Shown: positions 1 through 8,881 of the stretch, piece by piece
Layout: each line of letters begins with the position of its first letter
How positions within the stretch are numbered: position 1 is the first letter of the stretch
Assembly: GCA_964419545.1 (NCBI GenBank)
Contig: CAYQQU010000018.1
Coordinates: 1-64,000, forward strand
Length of the DNA stretch: 64,000 nucleotides
DNA from: CAYQQU01 sp964419545
Lineage (GTDB): Bacteria; Bacteroidota; Bacteroidia; Chitinophagales; Saprospiraceae
Reading direction: 5' to 3'
Notes under the pieces: generated by a model
Database searches by the model: none
What the model saw: only the letters and a program-made list of their open reading frames with translations
What the model was told of the DNA's origin: nothing
Position numbers and translations under genes: made by a program

Positions 1-50
1 CCCAAAATCTGAGTTTTTCGCTTCAAAAGCACTACCTCCAAACAAGCTCT
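1..50 (-). repeat. End of an inverted-repeat element, cut by the window edge
   Basis: These 50 bases are the exact reverse complement of 28370-28419, the left end of the complete element at 28370-28533. The terminal 20-mer ACTACCTCCAAACAAGCTCT is at 31-50. The rest of this copy lies left of the window. It ends 35 bp before the GTG start of the next gene. Confidence 0.85.
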
Positions 51-85
51 TAGCCGTCTTGCCGTAGTTAAATACCTTTACCCGC

Positions 86-1183
86 GTGAAGCCAGTAGTC
101 TGCTTAGTCATCCTCTTGTTGATCGCTTATCTCCATGTTTCCGGGCAAGCCGCATCGGAAAGACAGGATACCCTTCCGCCCCGCAGCCAGAAGATCATCC
201 TTCCCATCCTCTACTATACGCCGGAAAGCAGCCTGGCCTTCGGCGCAGGCGGCCAGCTTTTCTTCCGCACCAGGGAAAGCCGCACCGACACCCGCCCTTC
301 CGACCTCTTCCTGTACTGCATCTATACCCTGGCCCGCCAGCTTTCGGTAAGCGTTAAACCCAGGATCTTTTTCAAAAACGAGACCTACTTCCTCAACGCC
401 GAGCTCAAACACAAAGAAAACCGCTATACCTTCTGGGGTATCGGCAACGAAACGCCCGACACCAACGAAGAAGAATACCGCGAAACGATCGGGCAGGCTT
501 CGGTTGCCCTCCTGCGGCGGCTGCCGCCCGATTTTAACTTCGGGATGAGCTATACGTACTATTATTTCAAGACCAAGGAAACCGAACCGGGCGGCTTACT
601 GGCGACCGACGAGACCGTCATCGGCCGAAGGGGCACGCAGCTCAGCATCCTCGGCATGGTGTTCAACATCGATTCGCGGGACAACCTCTACGCCCCCAAT
701 CGCGGGCAGTTTATGCAGGTTCAGACCAGCTGGGCCGCCGATTGGCTGGGCAGCCGCCACGATTATTACGAGTTTCTCCTCGACCTCCGCACTTATTTGC
801 CCGTAGGCAAAAGCCACGTCCTCGCCCTGCAGTTCTATACCCAGAACCAGTTCGGCGACGTCCCCTTCCAGACCACCGCACGCTTCGGCGGCGGCGAGCT
901 GGGCCGAGGATATTTCCGCGGCCGCTACCTCGACACTCAGATGTACGTAATGCAGGCCGAGTACCGTCACCGCCTGCACCGCCGCTGGAAGGCGGCGGCT
1001 TTTCTGTTGGCCGGCGAAGTGGCGCCCGATCCCGTCAGCTTCCTGAACGACTTCAAAGTAGCCGGCGGCGGCGGGCTGCGCTGGCAGCCTCTGCGCAAAA
1101 ACGAAGCCTGCGTCCGCCTGGACTTCGCCCTGAACAAGGAAAGGGAATTTCGCTGGTACATCAGCATCAATGAGGCCTTTTGA
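86..1183 (+). CDS. Omp85/BamA-type surface antigen beta-barrel protein
   Basis: A 365-residue outer-membrane protein with a GTG start; no in-frame ATG fits the N-terminus. Residues 1-20 form a signal peptide (hydrophobic VCLVILLLIAYL ending near SGQ). The rest alternates polar and aromatic residues as in beta strands. The motif GGGELGRGYFRGRY near residues 267-280 and the preceding FNIDSRDNLYAPNRG segment are typical of the Omp85 C-terminal barrel (bacterial surface antigen family). There is no room for POTRA domains, so it is a short barrel-only member, not BamA itself. Its substrate is unknown. It converges with the LysE-type gene (13 bp apart). An inverted-repeat element ends 35 bp upstream. 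Confidence 0.8.
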   Translation: MKPVVCLVILLLIAYLHVSGQAASERQDTLPPRSQKIILPILYYTPESSLAFGAGGQLFFRTRESRTDTRPSDLFLYCIYTLARQLSVSVKPRIFFKNETYFLNAELKHKENRYTFWGIGNETPDTNEEEYRETIGQASVALLRRLPPDFNFGMSYTYYYFKTKETEPGGLLATDETVIGRRGTQLSILGMVFNIDSRDNLYAPNRGQFMQVQTSWAADWLGSRHDYYEFLLDLRTYLPVGKSHVLALQFYTQNQFGDVPFQTTARFGGGELGRGYFRGRYLDTQMYVMQAEYRHRLHRRWKAAAFLLAGEVAPDPVSFLNDFKVAGGGGLRWQPLRKNEACVRLDFALNKEREFRWYISINEAF

Positions 1184-1196
1184 GGGGATACCAAGC

Positions 1197-1820
1197 CTAC
1201 CGACTCAACTGGACGATCTGCAGCACCGCCAGCAGGACGAACAGCCCCGCCAGAAAGTAATTGATGTTGCGGGCGAAAAAGTTGGCGCGCCGCTCGATGT
1301 ACTGCGCGAAACCAGCGTAGGCGGAAAGCAGCGCCAGCCCGCCCAGGGCCGCGCCGACGATAAAAAACCAATGAGCCGGAGGGATCAGGGTGATGTAGTC
1401 GTTGGCTTTGAGGAAAGCGCTGAACGTCAGAAAATAGGGAATAACCAGTACGTTCATGCTGGCAATGCCCATACCCACCAGAAAAGCGGGGCCGCCGCGG
1501 TTGTAAGACTGCGTCTGCTGCGGGCGTCGCGCCTGGCGGTAAAAAACGACCGCCAGTATGAGGAAGATGGCGATCGCCACCCGTTTTAACCACAAGATCA
1601 CTTCCGGGTTGCGCGTCAGAAAACCGGCGAAGGTAACCGCGATCAGAGCCTGCAGGAAAATGGTCACGGCCGCGCCCGCGCTGAACTGCAGGCCGCCCGC
1701 CAGGCCCCGCTTGAGGCTGACGCTCACCGAGGTCATATTGATCATACCAGGCATCAGCATCCCGACTACCGTCATGCCAAATCCGAATAAAAGGTTAGTC
1801 AGCACATCCATAGGAAGCAA
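1197..1820 (-). CDS. LysE family transporter
   Basis: A 207-residue inner-membrane protein with about six hydrophobic segments. The N-terminal segment with GMLMPGMINMTSVSVSLKRG matches the LysE/RhtB pattern, in which a short PGP/PGM motif is followed by a conserved small-residue and basic turn. Members export amino acids or related small molecules; the substrate here cannot be read from sequence. The start at 1820 gives a short N-terminus (MLPMDVLTN) leading straight into the first helix; M4 is an alternative start. It is convergent with the Omp85-type gene. Its 5' flank carries two palindromes (1842-1858 and 1861-1909). Confidence 0.8.
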   Translation of the reverse strand: MLPMDVLTNLLFGFGMTVVGMLMPGMINMTSVSVSLKRGLAGGLQFSAGAAVTIFLQALIAVTFAGFLTRNPEVILWLKRVAIAIFLILAVVFYRQARRPQQTQSYNRGGPAFLVGMGIASMNVLVIPYFLTFSAFLKANDYITLIPPAHWFFIVGAALGGLALLSAYAGFAQYIERRANFFARNINYFLAGLFVLLAVLQIVQLSR

Positions 1821-1841
1821 TATAATCAGAAATCAGGTGAC

Positions 1842-1909
1842 GAACCCATTGCGGGTTCAGTAGACTTGTTACGCAGGGATATTTAAGATCCCCTGCGCAA
1901 CAAATCTAG
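1842..1909. repeat. Two adjacent palindromes
   Basis: GAACCC (1842-1847) pairs with GGGTTC (1853-1858). Immediately after it, 1861-1909 is an almost complete imperfect palindrome whose arms read TAGACTTGTTACGCAGGGAT and (in reverse complement) TAGATTTGTTGCGCAGGGGAT around the centre ATTTAAG. There is no T-run next to it. It could be an operator, a transcript hairpin or a mobile-repeat remnant. Confidence 0.6.
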
Positions 1910-2054
1910 TAAAGTATCACAAAAGTTTTGTCCACGGTCGATACCCACCGTCTCGCCTTCCGGTGCGAACCCAAGCCGGGCAACCATTTTACCCGTTCAT
2001 AGCCTATGAAAAATATGGGTTGGAACCATTATTGATTTCCTTTGTTTCCAGTAC

Positions 2055-2591
2055 ATGAAAATTATGGTTTCTACTGCTATCGCTTCATGCTTATTGGCAT
2101 TCAATACTATGGTTCTGTTTGACTTCAATCCTGAGAGTAACTTATCCCGCTGGTATTTGGTCGATGACGGGGTGATGGGTGGAATATCTGAGGGAAAGTT
2201 TGGTCTTGATGAAAATGGCCATGCTGTTTTCAGCGGCTCCGTTTCTCTGGAAAATAACGGAGGATTTTCATCTGTTCGGTACCGGTTTGAAGCTTTGGAT
2301 GTGCGCACCTTTCGCAAAGTAGTCCTACGAGTTAAAGGCGATGGAAAGCGGTATCAATTCAGAGTAAAATCCGATCAGAATGATCGACATTCCTACATTC
2401 AATATTTTACGACGAACGGACAATGGCAAACCGTAGAAATTCCGCTCTCAGATCTTTATCCCACCTTCAGAGGACGGACACTTAGGATGTCCAATTATCC
2501 CGGCGGCCTGATGGAAGAAATAGCTTTTCTGATAGGAAATAAAAAGGCGGAGACTTTTCAGTTAATGATTGACAAGATCGAGCTACAATGA
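2055..2591 (+). CDS. CIA30 family protein
   Basis: A 178-residue protein matching the CIA30 (complex I intermediate-associated protein 30) galactose-binding-like beta sandwich. Key features are W33 followed by DDGVMGGIS, a long SGSVSLENNGGFSSVR strand pair, LRVKGDGKRYQFRVK, and the final FQLMIDKIELQ strand. Residues 1-17 could be a weak signal peptide or just the first hydrophobic strand. Bacterial members often sit near redox or NAD-binding genes, but no such partner is beside it here. The coding sequence is visibly more AT-rich than its neighbours, which suggests a recent arrival. It stands alone between two genes on the other strand. Confidence 0.85.
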   Translation: MKIMVSTAIASCLLAFNTMVLFDFNPESNLSRWYLVDDGVMGGISEGKFGLDENGHAVFSGSVSLENNGGFSSVRYRFEALDVRTFRKVVLRVKGDGKRYQFRVKSDQNDRHSYIQYFTTNGQWQTVEIPLSDLYPTFRGRTLRMSNYPGGLMEEIAFLIGNKKAETFQLMIDKIELQ

Positions 2592-2683
2592 ATTGAGGAA
2601 ATTCAATTCATGGAAGATCATTTATACAAGCCAGCCAGGATTATTGTTTAATGGAACGATAAAATAAACCGAATAAATAGCTT

Positions 2684-4645
2684 TCAATTATTTCCATGCA
2701 CCTCCTTCAAATCCCCGGCCTCATACGCCGCCAACAACCGCTTCAAATCCGCGATCCGCATCCTCACCTTTTTCCCGTCATCCAGGTCCCGGACTTTCAG
2801 TTTGTGGCTTGATTGGTTGAGCACCGTTTCCGAATAGGCAATATCCAGTTCTTCCCGTATGGCCTTTTCCCGGGTTTCAAACGGCTCGTGGGCGATCAGC
2901 TGTCGGCCGAAGCAGTTGTGGATCAGGGTATAGCCGGCGATGCCGGTCTGGCTTTGATAAGCTTTGGAAAAACCGCCGTCGATGACGATCAGCTTACCCT
3001 CGGCTTTGATCGGGCTTTCGCCTTTTTTGACGGATACGGGGACGTGGCCGTTGAGGATCACAGCATCGCCGGTGGTGAGGCCAAATTCGCGGAGGATCAT
3101 CCGGCAGGTTTCCGGGTGGTCGCGGTATTCGTAATAGGGGTCCTTTTTTTCGGTATGCAGGGTTTTATCCCCGGTGAAATAGCGCTCAAAGGTAGCCATT
3201 TTGGCTTTGCCGAAGAGGGGCGAGTTGGGGCCGGCCCAAAGGTACCAGATGAGGTCGATGGCGTAGGCGCGTTCCGGGCTGCCGGGGCTGCCGGAATAGG
3301 CGATCTTCATCTGTTGATCCAGGTAGTCCATCAGGGCTTTGCCTTTTCTGGGGCCGCCGCCCAGGTCCACCGACCGAAACTGCCCGTCTTTTTGCAGGGG
3401 GACGCAGCCGTGATAGAGCAGATTCTGGTTGGCGGCGTAGTACATGCTGCCTTTTTCGAAGAGCGTGCGCACGTGGCGCTGTAAGCGTTCGCTTTTCAGG
3501 AAAGAAGTTTTGATGCGATCCATGAGGGCGGCTTCTTCCGGAGTAAGTACGTAGGGGGCGGCTGGATCGACGGTGGGAAAAAAGGCGTCTTTCATCGGGT
3601 AGGCCTTTCCATTGATGGTCACCGCCTTTTTGTCGAAATCAATTTTATCCAGCAGCAGCCGGTCGGCCATATCGAACTCGGGTCGGCGCCGGATCAATTG
3701 ACCTTCCAGTTTAAACTGAATGATGGTGATGGCCTTGTGCATCAGGCCGTTCAGCCAGTGCTCCGATTCGTTCAGCAAGGCGCCGGGATCGATTTTGGGG
3801 TTGAAAACGAGGCTGGTGTCAGCCTTGTAGTGTTCGAGCGCAAACGACGCCAGGGGCAGCAGCTGGATGCCGTATCCTTTCTCCAGCGTGTCCGTATTGG
3901 CGTACCGCAGCGATAGTCGCAGGACGTTGGCCATGCAGGCTTCATTGCCCAGCGCCGCCCCCATCCAGACCACATCGTGGTTCCCCCATTGAAAATCGAC
4001 GGAATGATGGTCCGATAGTTCGTCCATGATGACCTCCGCGCCCGGCCCCCGGTCATAAACGTCCCCGATGATGTGGATGCGGTGGATGGCCAGCCGTTGG
4101 ATCAATTTGGAAAACTCACAGATCAGCCGTTCCGCCTGGCCGATCTCGATGATGCTGCCGATCAGGTGATCGTAGTAGTCGTTGGCTTCGCCCAGCTCCC
4201 GCTCGGCGACCAGTTCGGAAATGATCTGGTCGAAGCCGGGAGGCAACAGCTTTTTCAGTTTTTTGGTGGAATAGATGGAGGCGAACGCCCGGGTGAGCTG
4301 AATGAGCTGCTTCAACCTTTCGCGGAAAAAATCGGCGGGGCCCGGGTTGTCTTTTAAAACCAACGGCAGCTTCTCTTCCGGATAATAGATGAGTGTCGCC
4401 AGCCGGTTGACGTCGGCCGGCGACAACTCCGGGTAGAGCTCCCCTATCTTTTGCTTGATGACCCCCGAGCCGTTGCGCAGCACGTGCTGGAACGCTTCGT
4501 GTTCGCCGTGTACGTCGCTGAGAAAGATCTCCGTCCCCTTGGTAAGGTTGAGCACCGAACTCAGCAGAACGATCTCTTTGGCAGCAGCGAAGCGGTTGGG
4601 GTACCGGGCGGCGAGGAGGTCGAGGAATTTTTTGTCTTCGGTCAT
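2684..4645 (-). CDS. fbp: Fructose-1,6-bisphosphatase, class III
   Basis: A 653-residue enzyme that removes the 1-phosphate from fructose-1,6-bisphosphate in gluconeogenesis. It has the metallophosphatase fold of class III (Firmicutes/Bacteroidota type): SDVHGEHE at 43-50, GDVYDRG at 194-200 and GNHD at 221-224 supply the metal ligands. A conserved late segment (NGHVPV, then IDGGFSKAYQ) is typical of the family. Length is normal for the family (about 640-670). The start at 4645 places the first metal motif as in homologues. Cytoplasmic. It is divergent from the sugar porter gene, fitting a switch between sugar uptake and gluconeogenesis. The allosteric control known for the Bacillus enzyme is not visible in sequence. 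Confidence 0.95.
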   Translation of the reverse strand: MTEDKKFLDLLAARYPNRFAAAKEIVLLSSVLNLTKGTEIFLSDVHGEHEAFQHVLRNGSGVIKQKIGELYPELSPADVNRLATLIYYPEEKLPLVLKDNPGPADFFRERLKQLIQLTRAFASIYSTKKLKKLLPPGFDQIISELVAERELGEANDYYDHLIGSIIEIGQAERLICEFSKLIQRLAIHRIHIIGDVYDRGPGAEVIMDELSDHHSVDFQWGNHDVVWMGAALGNEACMANVLRLSLRYANTDTLEKGYGIQLLPLASFALEHYKADTSLVFNPKIDPGALLNESEHWLNGLMHKAITIIQFKLEGQLIRRRPEFDMADRLLLDKIDFDKKAVTINGKAYPMKDAFFPTVDPAAPYVLTPEEAALMDRIKTSFLKSERLQRHVRTLFEKGSMYYAANQNLLYHGCVPLQKDGQFRSVDLGGGPRKGKALMDYLDQQMKIAYSGSPGSPERAYAIDLIWYLWAGPNSPLFGKAKMATFERYFTGDKTLHTEKKDPYYEYRDHPETCRMILREFGLTTGDAVILNGHVPVSVKKGESPIKAEGKLIVIDGGFSKAYQSQTGIAGYTLIHNCFGRQLIAHEPFETREKAIREELDIAYSETVLNQSSHKLKVRDLDDGKKVRMRIADLKRLLAAYEAGDLKEVHGNN

Positions 4646-4842
4646 GGTGATGGTGTTGTGGGAGAAAGTTAAGGAAAGGCGTGGGAAAAAAGGAACGGGG
4701 AAACAGAAGAACTGCAGAAGTTTTCCAAATTTGTTGGTCGAAATTGCCGAAACGCAAGTGATATTTTGCTCAGGAAAATGGACGGTTTGGAAATAACCCG
4801 ATCTTTAGCCATGTTTGGACCTCTCACCGGAAAATCTAAAAA

Positions 4843-6186
4843 ATGAGTCAAAGAAAATTATTGTTCTGGTCAATAACCGTGGCGCTTGCCGGGTTCCTTT
4901 TCGGGTTCGACACGGTAGTGATATCGGGCGCCGATAAACAACTGCAGGAGCTCTGGAGTACCTCCGACCTGTTTCACGGCTTCGTGGTGATGTCGATGGC
5001 GCTTTGGGGCACCGTCATAGGCGCCCTTTTCGGGAATATCCCTACCGACAAATTGGGAAGGAAAAGAACCCTGATCTGGATCGGTGTGCTGTATTTTGTG
5101 TCTGCCGCCGGCTCGGCCCTGGTTTCCGACCCTTACACTTTTTCCTTTTTCCGGTTCATCGGTGGCTTGGGCGTCGGCGCCTCTACCATTGCCGCCCCGG
5201 CTTTTGTTTCGGAGATCGCCCCTGCCAGGAACCGGGGAAAACTGGTGGCCCTGTATCAATTCAATATCGTGTTAGGGATATTGATCGCTTTTGTGTCCAA
5301 TTTCCTGTTGAGCGATATCGGCGAAAGCGCCTGGCGATTTATGATCGGCGTAGAGGCCGTTCCTGCCTTAATCTACACCATTCTGGTATTCGGCATCCCC
5401 AACAGCCCGCGCTGGCTGATGATCTACAATCAGGATCGCGAGCGGGCCAAAGAAGTCCTGGCATTGATCAATCCTGCTGCCGATGCCGATAAAGCGCTGG
5501 ATGCGATGGCGGCCGAGGAGAAAAACCTGGTAAAAAGCGAAAGCATCTTACATCGCAGCTTCCGGCTGCCGTTGACGTTGGCCTTCCTGATCGCATTTTT
5601 CAATCAATTTTCGGGCATCAACGCCTTTTTATATTACGCGCCGCGCATTTTCGAAGAGGCCGGTCTGGGCGCCAGCACCGCCTTGCTGAGCAGTATAGGG
5701 ATCGGCATAACGAATATGTTGTTCACCCTGTTGGGATTATACCTGATCGACCGCCTTGGGCGGAAAGTATTGATGTATATCGGCTCGTTCGGTTACATTA
5801 TTTCGCTCAGCCTGGTTGCCGCGGCTTTTTTCCTGGACTGGCAGGGGCTGTTCGTCCCGATCTTCTTCTTCATTTTCATCGCCGCCCACGCCATAGGCCA
5901 GGGGACCGTCATCTGGGTATTCATTTCAGAAATATTCCCCAACCACCTCAGAGCCAAAGGCCAGTCGTTCGGCAGTTCTACCCACTGGGTATCGGCTGCT
6001 TTAATCACGGTATTTCTGCCGTCGCTGCTGAGTCAGACGGGCAACCCGGGATACGTCTTCGGATTTTTTGCATTCATGATGGTCCTGCAACTCCTCTTCG
6101 TGTGGAAGATGATGCCGGAGACCAAAGGGGTTCCGCTGGAAGAATTGCAGGAAAGGCTGGTGAAAACCACAACGGGTCCGGCTTGA
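4843..6186 (+). CDS. Sugar porter family MFS transporter (XylE/GLUT-like)
   Basis: A 447-residue, 12-helix sugar:H+ symporter or facilitator of the inner membrane. Sugar porter signatures are present: FGFDTVVISGA in helix 1, DKLGRKRTL in the loop after helix 2, a GxGVGAS helix with SEIAPARNRGK, NQFSGINAFLYYAP in helix 7, DRLGRKV, and PETKGVPLEELQ at the C-terminus. The QxSGxNxxxYY segment is the hexose or pentose binding helix. Which sugar it carries cannot be told. It is divergent from fbp (197 bp between starts) and convergent with the HAD-IIA gene. Confidence 0.92.
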   Translation: MSQRKLLFWSITVALAGFLFGFDTVVISGADKQLQELWSTSDLFHGFVVMSMALWGTVIGALFGNIPTDKLGRKRTLIWIGVLYFVSAAGSALVSDPYTFSFFRFIGGLGVGASTIAAPAFVSEIAPARNRGKLVALYQFNIVLGILIAFVSNFLLSDIGESAWRFMIGVEAVPALIYTILVFGIPNSPRWLMIYNQDRERAKEVLALINPAADADKALDAMAAEEKNLVKSESILHRSFRLPLTLAFLIAFFNQFSGINAFLYYAPRIFEEAGLGASTALLSSIGIGITNMLFTLLGLYLIDRLGRKVLMYIGSFGYIISLSLVAAAFFLDWQGLFVPIFFFIFIAAHAIGQGTVIWVFISEIFPNHLRAKGQSFGSSTHWVSAALITVFLPSLLSQTGNPGYVFGFFAFMMVLQLLFVWKMMPETKGVPLEELQERLVKTTTGPA

Positions 6187-6210
6187 AAAGGCCAGCCGGG
6201 AGTTGGGAAG

Positions 6211-6975
6211 CTAACCCGGAATTTCAATGTCCGCAATAGACGCTACAACCTGGTCCGGACTAAAGGCGTAATTGATCAGGTCTTCTTTTTTCGATACGCC
6301 GGTGAGGGTCAGAATGGTGTGGTAGCCTACCTGTATTCCGCCGAGGATGTCCGTATCCATGGTATCCCCGATGATGGTGGTTTCTTCGGTGGAAAGGTTG
6401 ATCCGCTTACGGGCGGCGCGCATCATAACGGGGCTCGGTTTGCCTACCGAGAAAGCTTTTTTTCCCGTCGCTTCTTCAATCATGGCGACAACCGCTTTGA
6501 TGCCCAGGTTATTCCAGCCTTTCTTTTTTGGGGACGGATCCAGGTTGGTGGCGATGAGCTTGGAACCGTTCAGGATCATGTCCACGGCATTGTTTACCAT
6601 TTCCAGCGTAAAGTTACGGCCTTCGCCGACCACCACGAAATCGGGGTCCTGATTGACCAGTTGATAACCGTTCTCTAACAAGCTATTCAAAAGCCCGCCT
6701 TCACCGAGCACATAGGCGGTGCCGTGAGGTTTCATGCGAGACAGAAAACTGGCGGTGGCGATGGCGCTGGTGAAACAATGTTTTTCCTCCACAATGATAT
6801 CCATGGCCGCCAGTTTATTCACCACATCCCGCGGACTGCGCTGGCTGTTATTGGTCATAAAAGTGAATGGAATATCCTGGGCCAGCAGCTTTTCGATAAA
6901 TTCCTTTGCGCCGGGTATCGGATCATTGCCGCTGTAAATGACGCCGTCCATGTCTATGAGGTAGCCTTTCGCCAT
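6211..6975 (-). CDS. HAD-IIA family hydrolase (NagD-like)
   Basis: A 254-residue cytoplasmic phosphatase. Motif I DMDGVIY (8-14) supplies the nucleophile and acid/base Asp pair, motif II is FMTNNSQRS, and motif IV GDTMDTDILGG binds Mg2+. The large cap between motifs II and III defines the HAD-IIA subfamily (NagD, p-nitrophenyl phosphatase, AraL). Members dephosphorylate nucleotides or sugar phosphates. The substrate is not predictable, though the neighbouring sugar porter and fbp make a sugar-phosphate role plausible. Length is normal for the family. It is convergent with the sugar porter gene, 24 bp apart. Confidence 0.9.
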   Translation of the reverse strand: MAKGYLIDMDGVIYSGNDPIPGAKEFIEKLLAQDIPFTFMTNNSQRSPRDVVNKLAAMDIIVEEKHCFTSAIATASFLSRMKPHGTAYVLGEGGLLNSLLENGYQLVNQDPDFVVVGEGRNFTLEMVNNAVDMILNGSKLIATNLDPSPKKKGWNNLGIKAVVAMIEEATGKKAFSVGKPSPVMMRAARKRINLSTEETTIIGDTMDTDILGGIQVGYHTILTLTGVSKKEDLINYAFSPDQVVASIADIEIPG

Positions 6976-7142
6976 TTTTTTATTTGTTTTTAATGATGAA
7001 ACGAACGCCTCAATTTAAGGAATGCCCTTTACAAGCACCTTAAGTTTGAAGGTAAAATTCCTTGGAAATCACGGCAAAGCTTGTACCGACGGTGAGTTGG
7101 AAATGACTTCCTGGCAAAAAAGCGGATTCCGGGAAAGCAGAG

Positions 7143-7214
7143 TAGCCCCAGGTGGAATCGAACCACCATTTACGGTTTAGGAAACCGTCGTTCTATCCGT
7201 TGAACTATGGGGCC
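7143..7214 (-). tRNA. tRNA-Arg (anticodon CCT)
   Basis: The minus strand folds as a complete 72-nt cloverleaf: acceptor GGCCCCA/TGGGGCT (one G-T pair), D arm with GTTC/GAAC, anticodon stem ACGGT/ACCGT with loop TTCCTAA, and T arm GGTGG/CCACC with TTCGATT. The anticodon CCT reads AGG. CCA is not encoded. A -7 promoter box is at 7232-7239. Confidence 0.93.
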
Positions 7215-7231
7215 CGGAAAAAACTGCCTGA

Positions 7232-7239
7232 CAAAGATA
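7232..7239 (-). promoter_or_regulatory. Bacteroidota -7 box of tRNA-Arg
   Basis: On the minus strand the sequence is TATCTTTG, matching the Bacteroidota -7 consensus TAnnTTTG, 18 bases before the tRNA 5' end. The -33 position has TTT in place of TTG. Confidence 0.55.
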
Positions 7240-7330
7240 CAAATCAGGCAGGGATAAAAAAAGATGGGACGGGACGGCGGCGTTTGCTTAGTTTTGTAAT
7301 ACCCGTAATGGGCTCACAACAACCATCGAC

Positions 7331-7690
7331 ATGAATATCGAATCCTTCCGGGAATACTGCCTCGCCAAACCCGGCGTGGAAGAAACTTTCCCTTTCGGTG
7401 AAGAGACCCTCGTCTTCAAAGTAATGGGCAAAATGTTCGCCGCCACCGGCCTCGATAGCGCAGGTTTTACGGTCAACCTCAAGTGCGATCCCGACCGCAT
7501 CCCCGATCTGCGAGACCGCTATCCGGAGATCCGGCCCGGCTACCACATGAACAAAAAGCACTGGAACACCATTGACTTCGAGGGCGAACTGGAGGAGCCG
7601 CTCCTCCGCGAACTCATCGATCATTCTTACGAGCTGGTGGTGGCCAAGCTACCCAAAAAAGACCGGGAATCCCTGGAGCAGATGGATTGA
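7331..7690 (+). CDS. MmcQ/YjbR family protein
   Basis: A 119-residue protein with the YjbR (CyaY-like) fold. N-terminal features are the YCLAKPGVEETFPFGEE segment and a VFKVMGKMFA strand; then come LKCDPDR, and PGYHMNKKHWNTI with the hallmark HW. The C-terminal helix has SYELVVAKLPKK. Members are often labelled DNA-binding from structure, but a cellular role is not established. Length is typical. The next gene starts 13 bp downstream, so the two are probably co-transcribed. Confidence 0.92.
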   Translation: MNIESFREYCLAKPGVEETFPFGEETLVFKVMGKMFAATGLDSAGFTVNLKCDPDRIPDLRDRYPEIRPGYHMNKKHWNTIDFEGELEEPLLRELIDHSYELVVAKLPKKDRESLEQMD

Positions 7691-7703
7691 CCGGCAACCG
7701 CCT

Positions 7704-8768
7704 ATGCAGCAACCTCAGCAATTCGACTACCTCATCGTCGGCCAGGGGCTGGCCGGCACCCTGGTCGGGCATTTCCTCGAAAAAAAAGGATGCCGCGCCG
7801 GCTTTGTCGATCCCGGCGGAAAAGACGCCGCCAGCCGCGTGGCCGCCGGCATCATCAACCCGATCACCGGCCGCCGCTATGTCAAATCGTGGCGGGTGGA
7901 CAAGTTGATTCCTTTCGCCGAACAGACTTACCGCGAGCTGGAAGCCCGCCTCGGCGATACTTTCTTTCATCCCCGCCGCATCCTGCGGGCGCTCTTCAAC
8001 CGGGGCGAAGAAAACGACTGGCTCGCCCGCTCCGCCGAACCGGGGTACGCCCGCTACATCCTGGACGAGCCCGACCTGGGCCGCTACGCCGCCGGCGCCG
8101 AACCTGCTTTTGCCTACGGCGAAGTGCGCCATTCCGCACAGGTGGATATCGGCAGGCTGACGCTGGCCTACCGCCAACGGCTCATCGCCGAAGGTCGCCT
8201 CCTGTCCGAAAGGCTCGACTACGACGCCCTGGAAGTCGAAGCCCGGGGCGTACGTTACCGCCACTGGCAGGCGCCCGCCCTCGTTTTTTGCGAAGGCAGC
8301 CGCGCCGTCGACAATCCTTTCTTCAACTACCTGCCCTTCGGAGGGGCAAAAGGCGAAGTGTTGCTGATCCGCATCCCGGAACCGGCTTTCGAGAAAATCC
8401 TCAAACAACGGGTCTTTATCGTGCCGCTGCAAAACGGCTTGTACTGGGTGGGCGCCACTTACGACTGGCAGTTCGAAGATAGCGCGCCCACGCCGGCCGG
8501 GCGCCGCTTCCTCGAAGAACGCCTGCAGGACCTCCTGCGCGTGCCCTACGAAGTGGTCGACCACCGCGCTGCGGTGCGCCCTACCGTCAAAGACCGCCGG
8601 CCCTTCCTGGGGCGGCATCCCGACCTGCCCGCACTCTTCCTTTTTAACGGTCTGGGCACCAAAGGCGCCTCGCTCGGCCCTTTTTGGGCTCATCATTTCG
8701 TGAGCTTTTTGCTGGAAAATAGTACTTTAGATGCAGCGGTCGACATCCGCCGCTTCGCATCGGGCTAA
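7704..8768 (+). CDS. FAD-dependent oxidoreductase (DAO-like)
   Basis: A 354-residue flavoprotein. The ATG at 7704 was chosen because it places a standard beta-alpha-beta dinucleotide fold at once: DYLIVGQGLAGTLVG with GxGxxG at residues 13-18. Upstream in-frame codons overlap the YjbR gene. AAGIINPITGRRYVKSW is characteristic of the DAO-type (glycine oxidase/MnmC-like) oxidoreductases, and GLGTKGASLGP near the C-terminus is the second FAD contact. It is shorter than MnmC and lacks a methyltransferase domain. Substrate unknown. It follows the YjbR gene by 13 bp. Confidence 0.85.
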   Translation: MQQPQQFDYLIVGQGLAGTLVGHFLEKKGCRAGFVDPGGKDAASRVAAGIINPITGRRYVKSWRVDKLIPFAEQTYRELEARLGDTFFHPRRILRALFNRGEENDWLARSAEPGYARYILDEPDLGRYAAGAEPAFAYGEVRHSAQVDIGRLTLAYRQRLIAEGRLLSERLDYDALEVEARGVRYRHWQAPALVFCEGSRAVDNPFFNYLPFGGAKGEVLLIRIPEPAFEKILKQRVFIVPLQNGLYWVGATYDWQFEDSAPTPAGRRFLEERLQDLLRVPYEVVDHRAAVRPTVKDRRPFLGRHPDLPALFLFNGLGTKGASLGPFWAHHFVSFLLENSTLDAAVDIRRFASG

Positions 8769-8881
8769 GCTCTTTTCAGTAAATCCGCAACGGATGCCGG
8801 TTGAGAGCGCGGTTCCTGATCGCGAACATACTATGGCTGATTCCGATTCAGTTAAAATTGGATGAAAACACAATCGATTTG

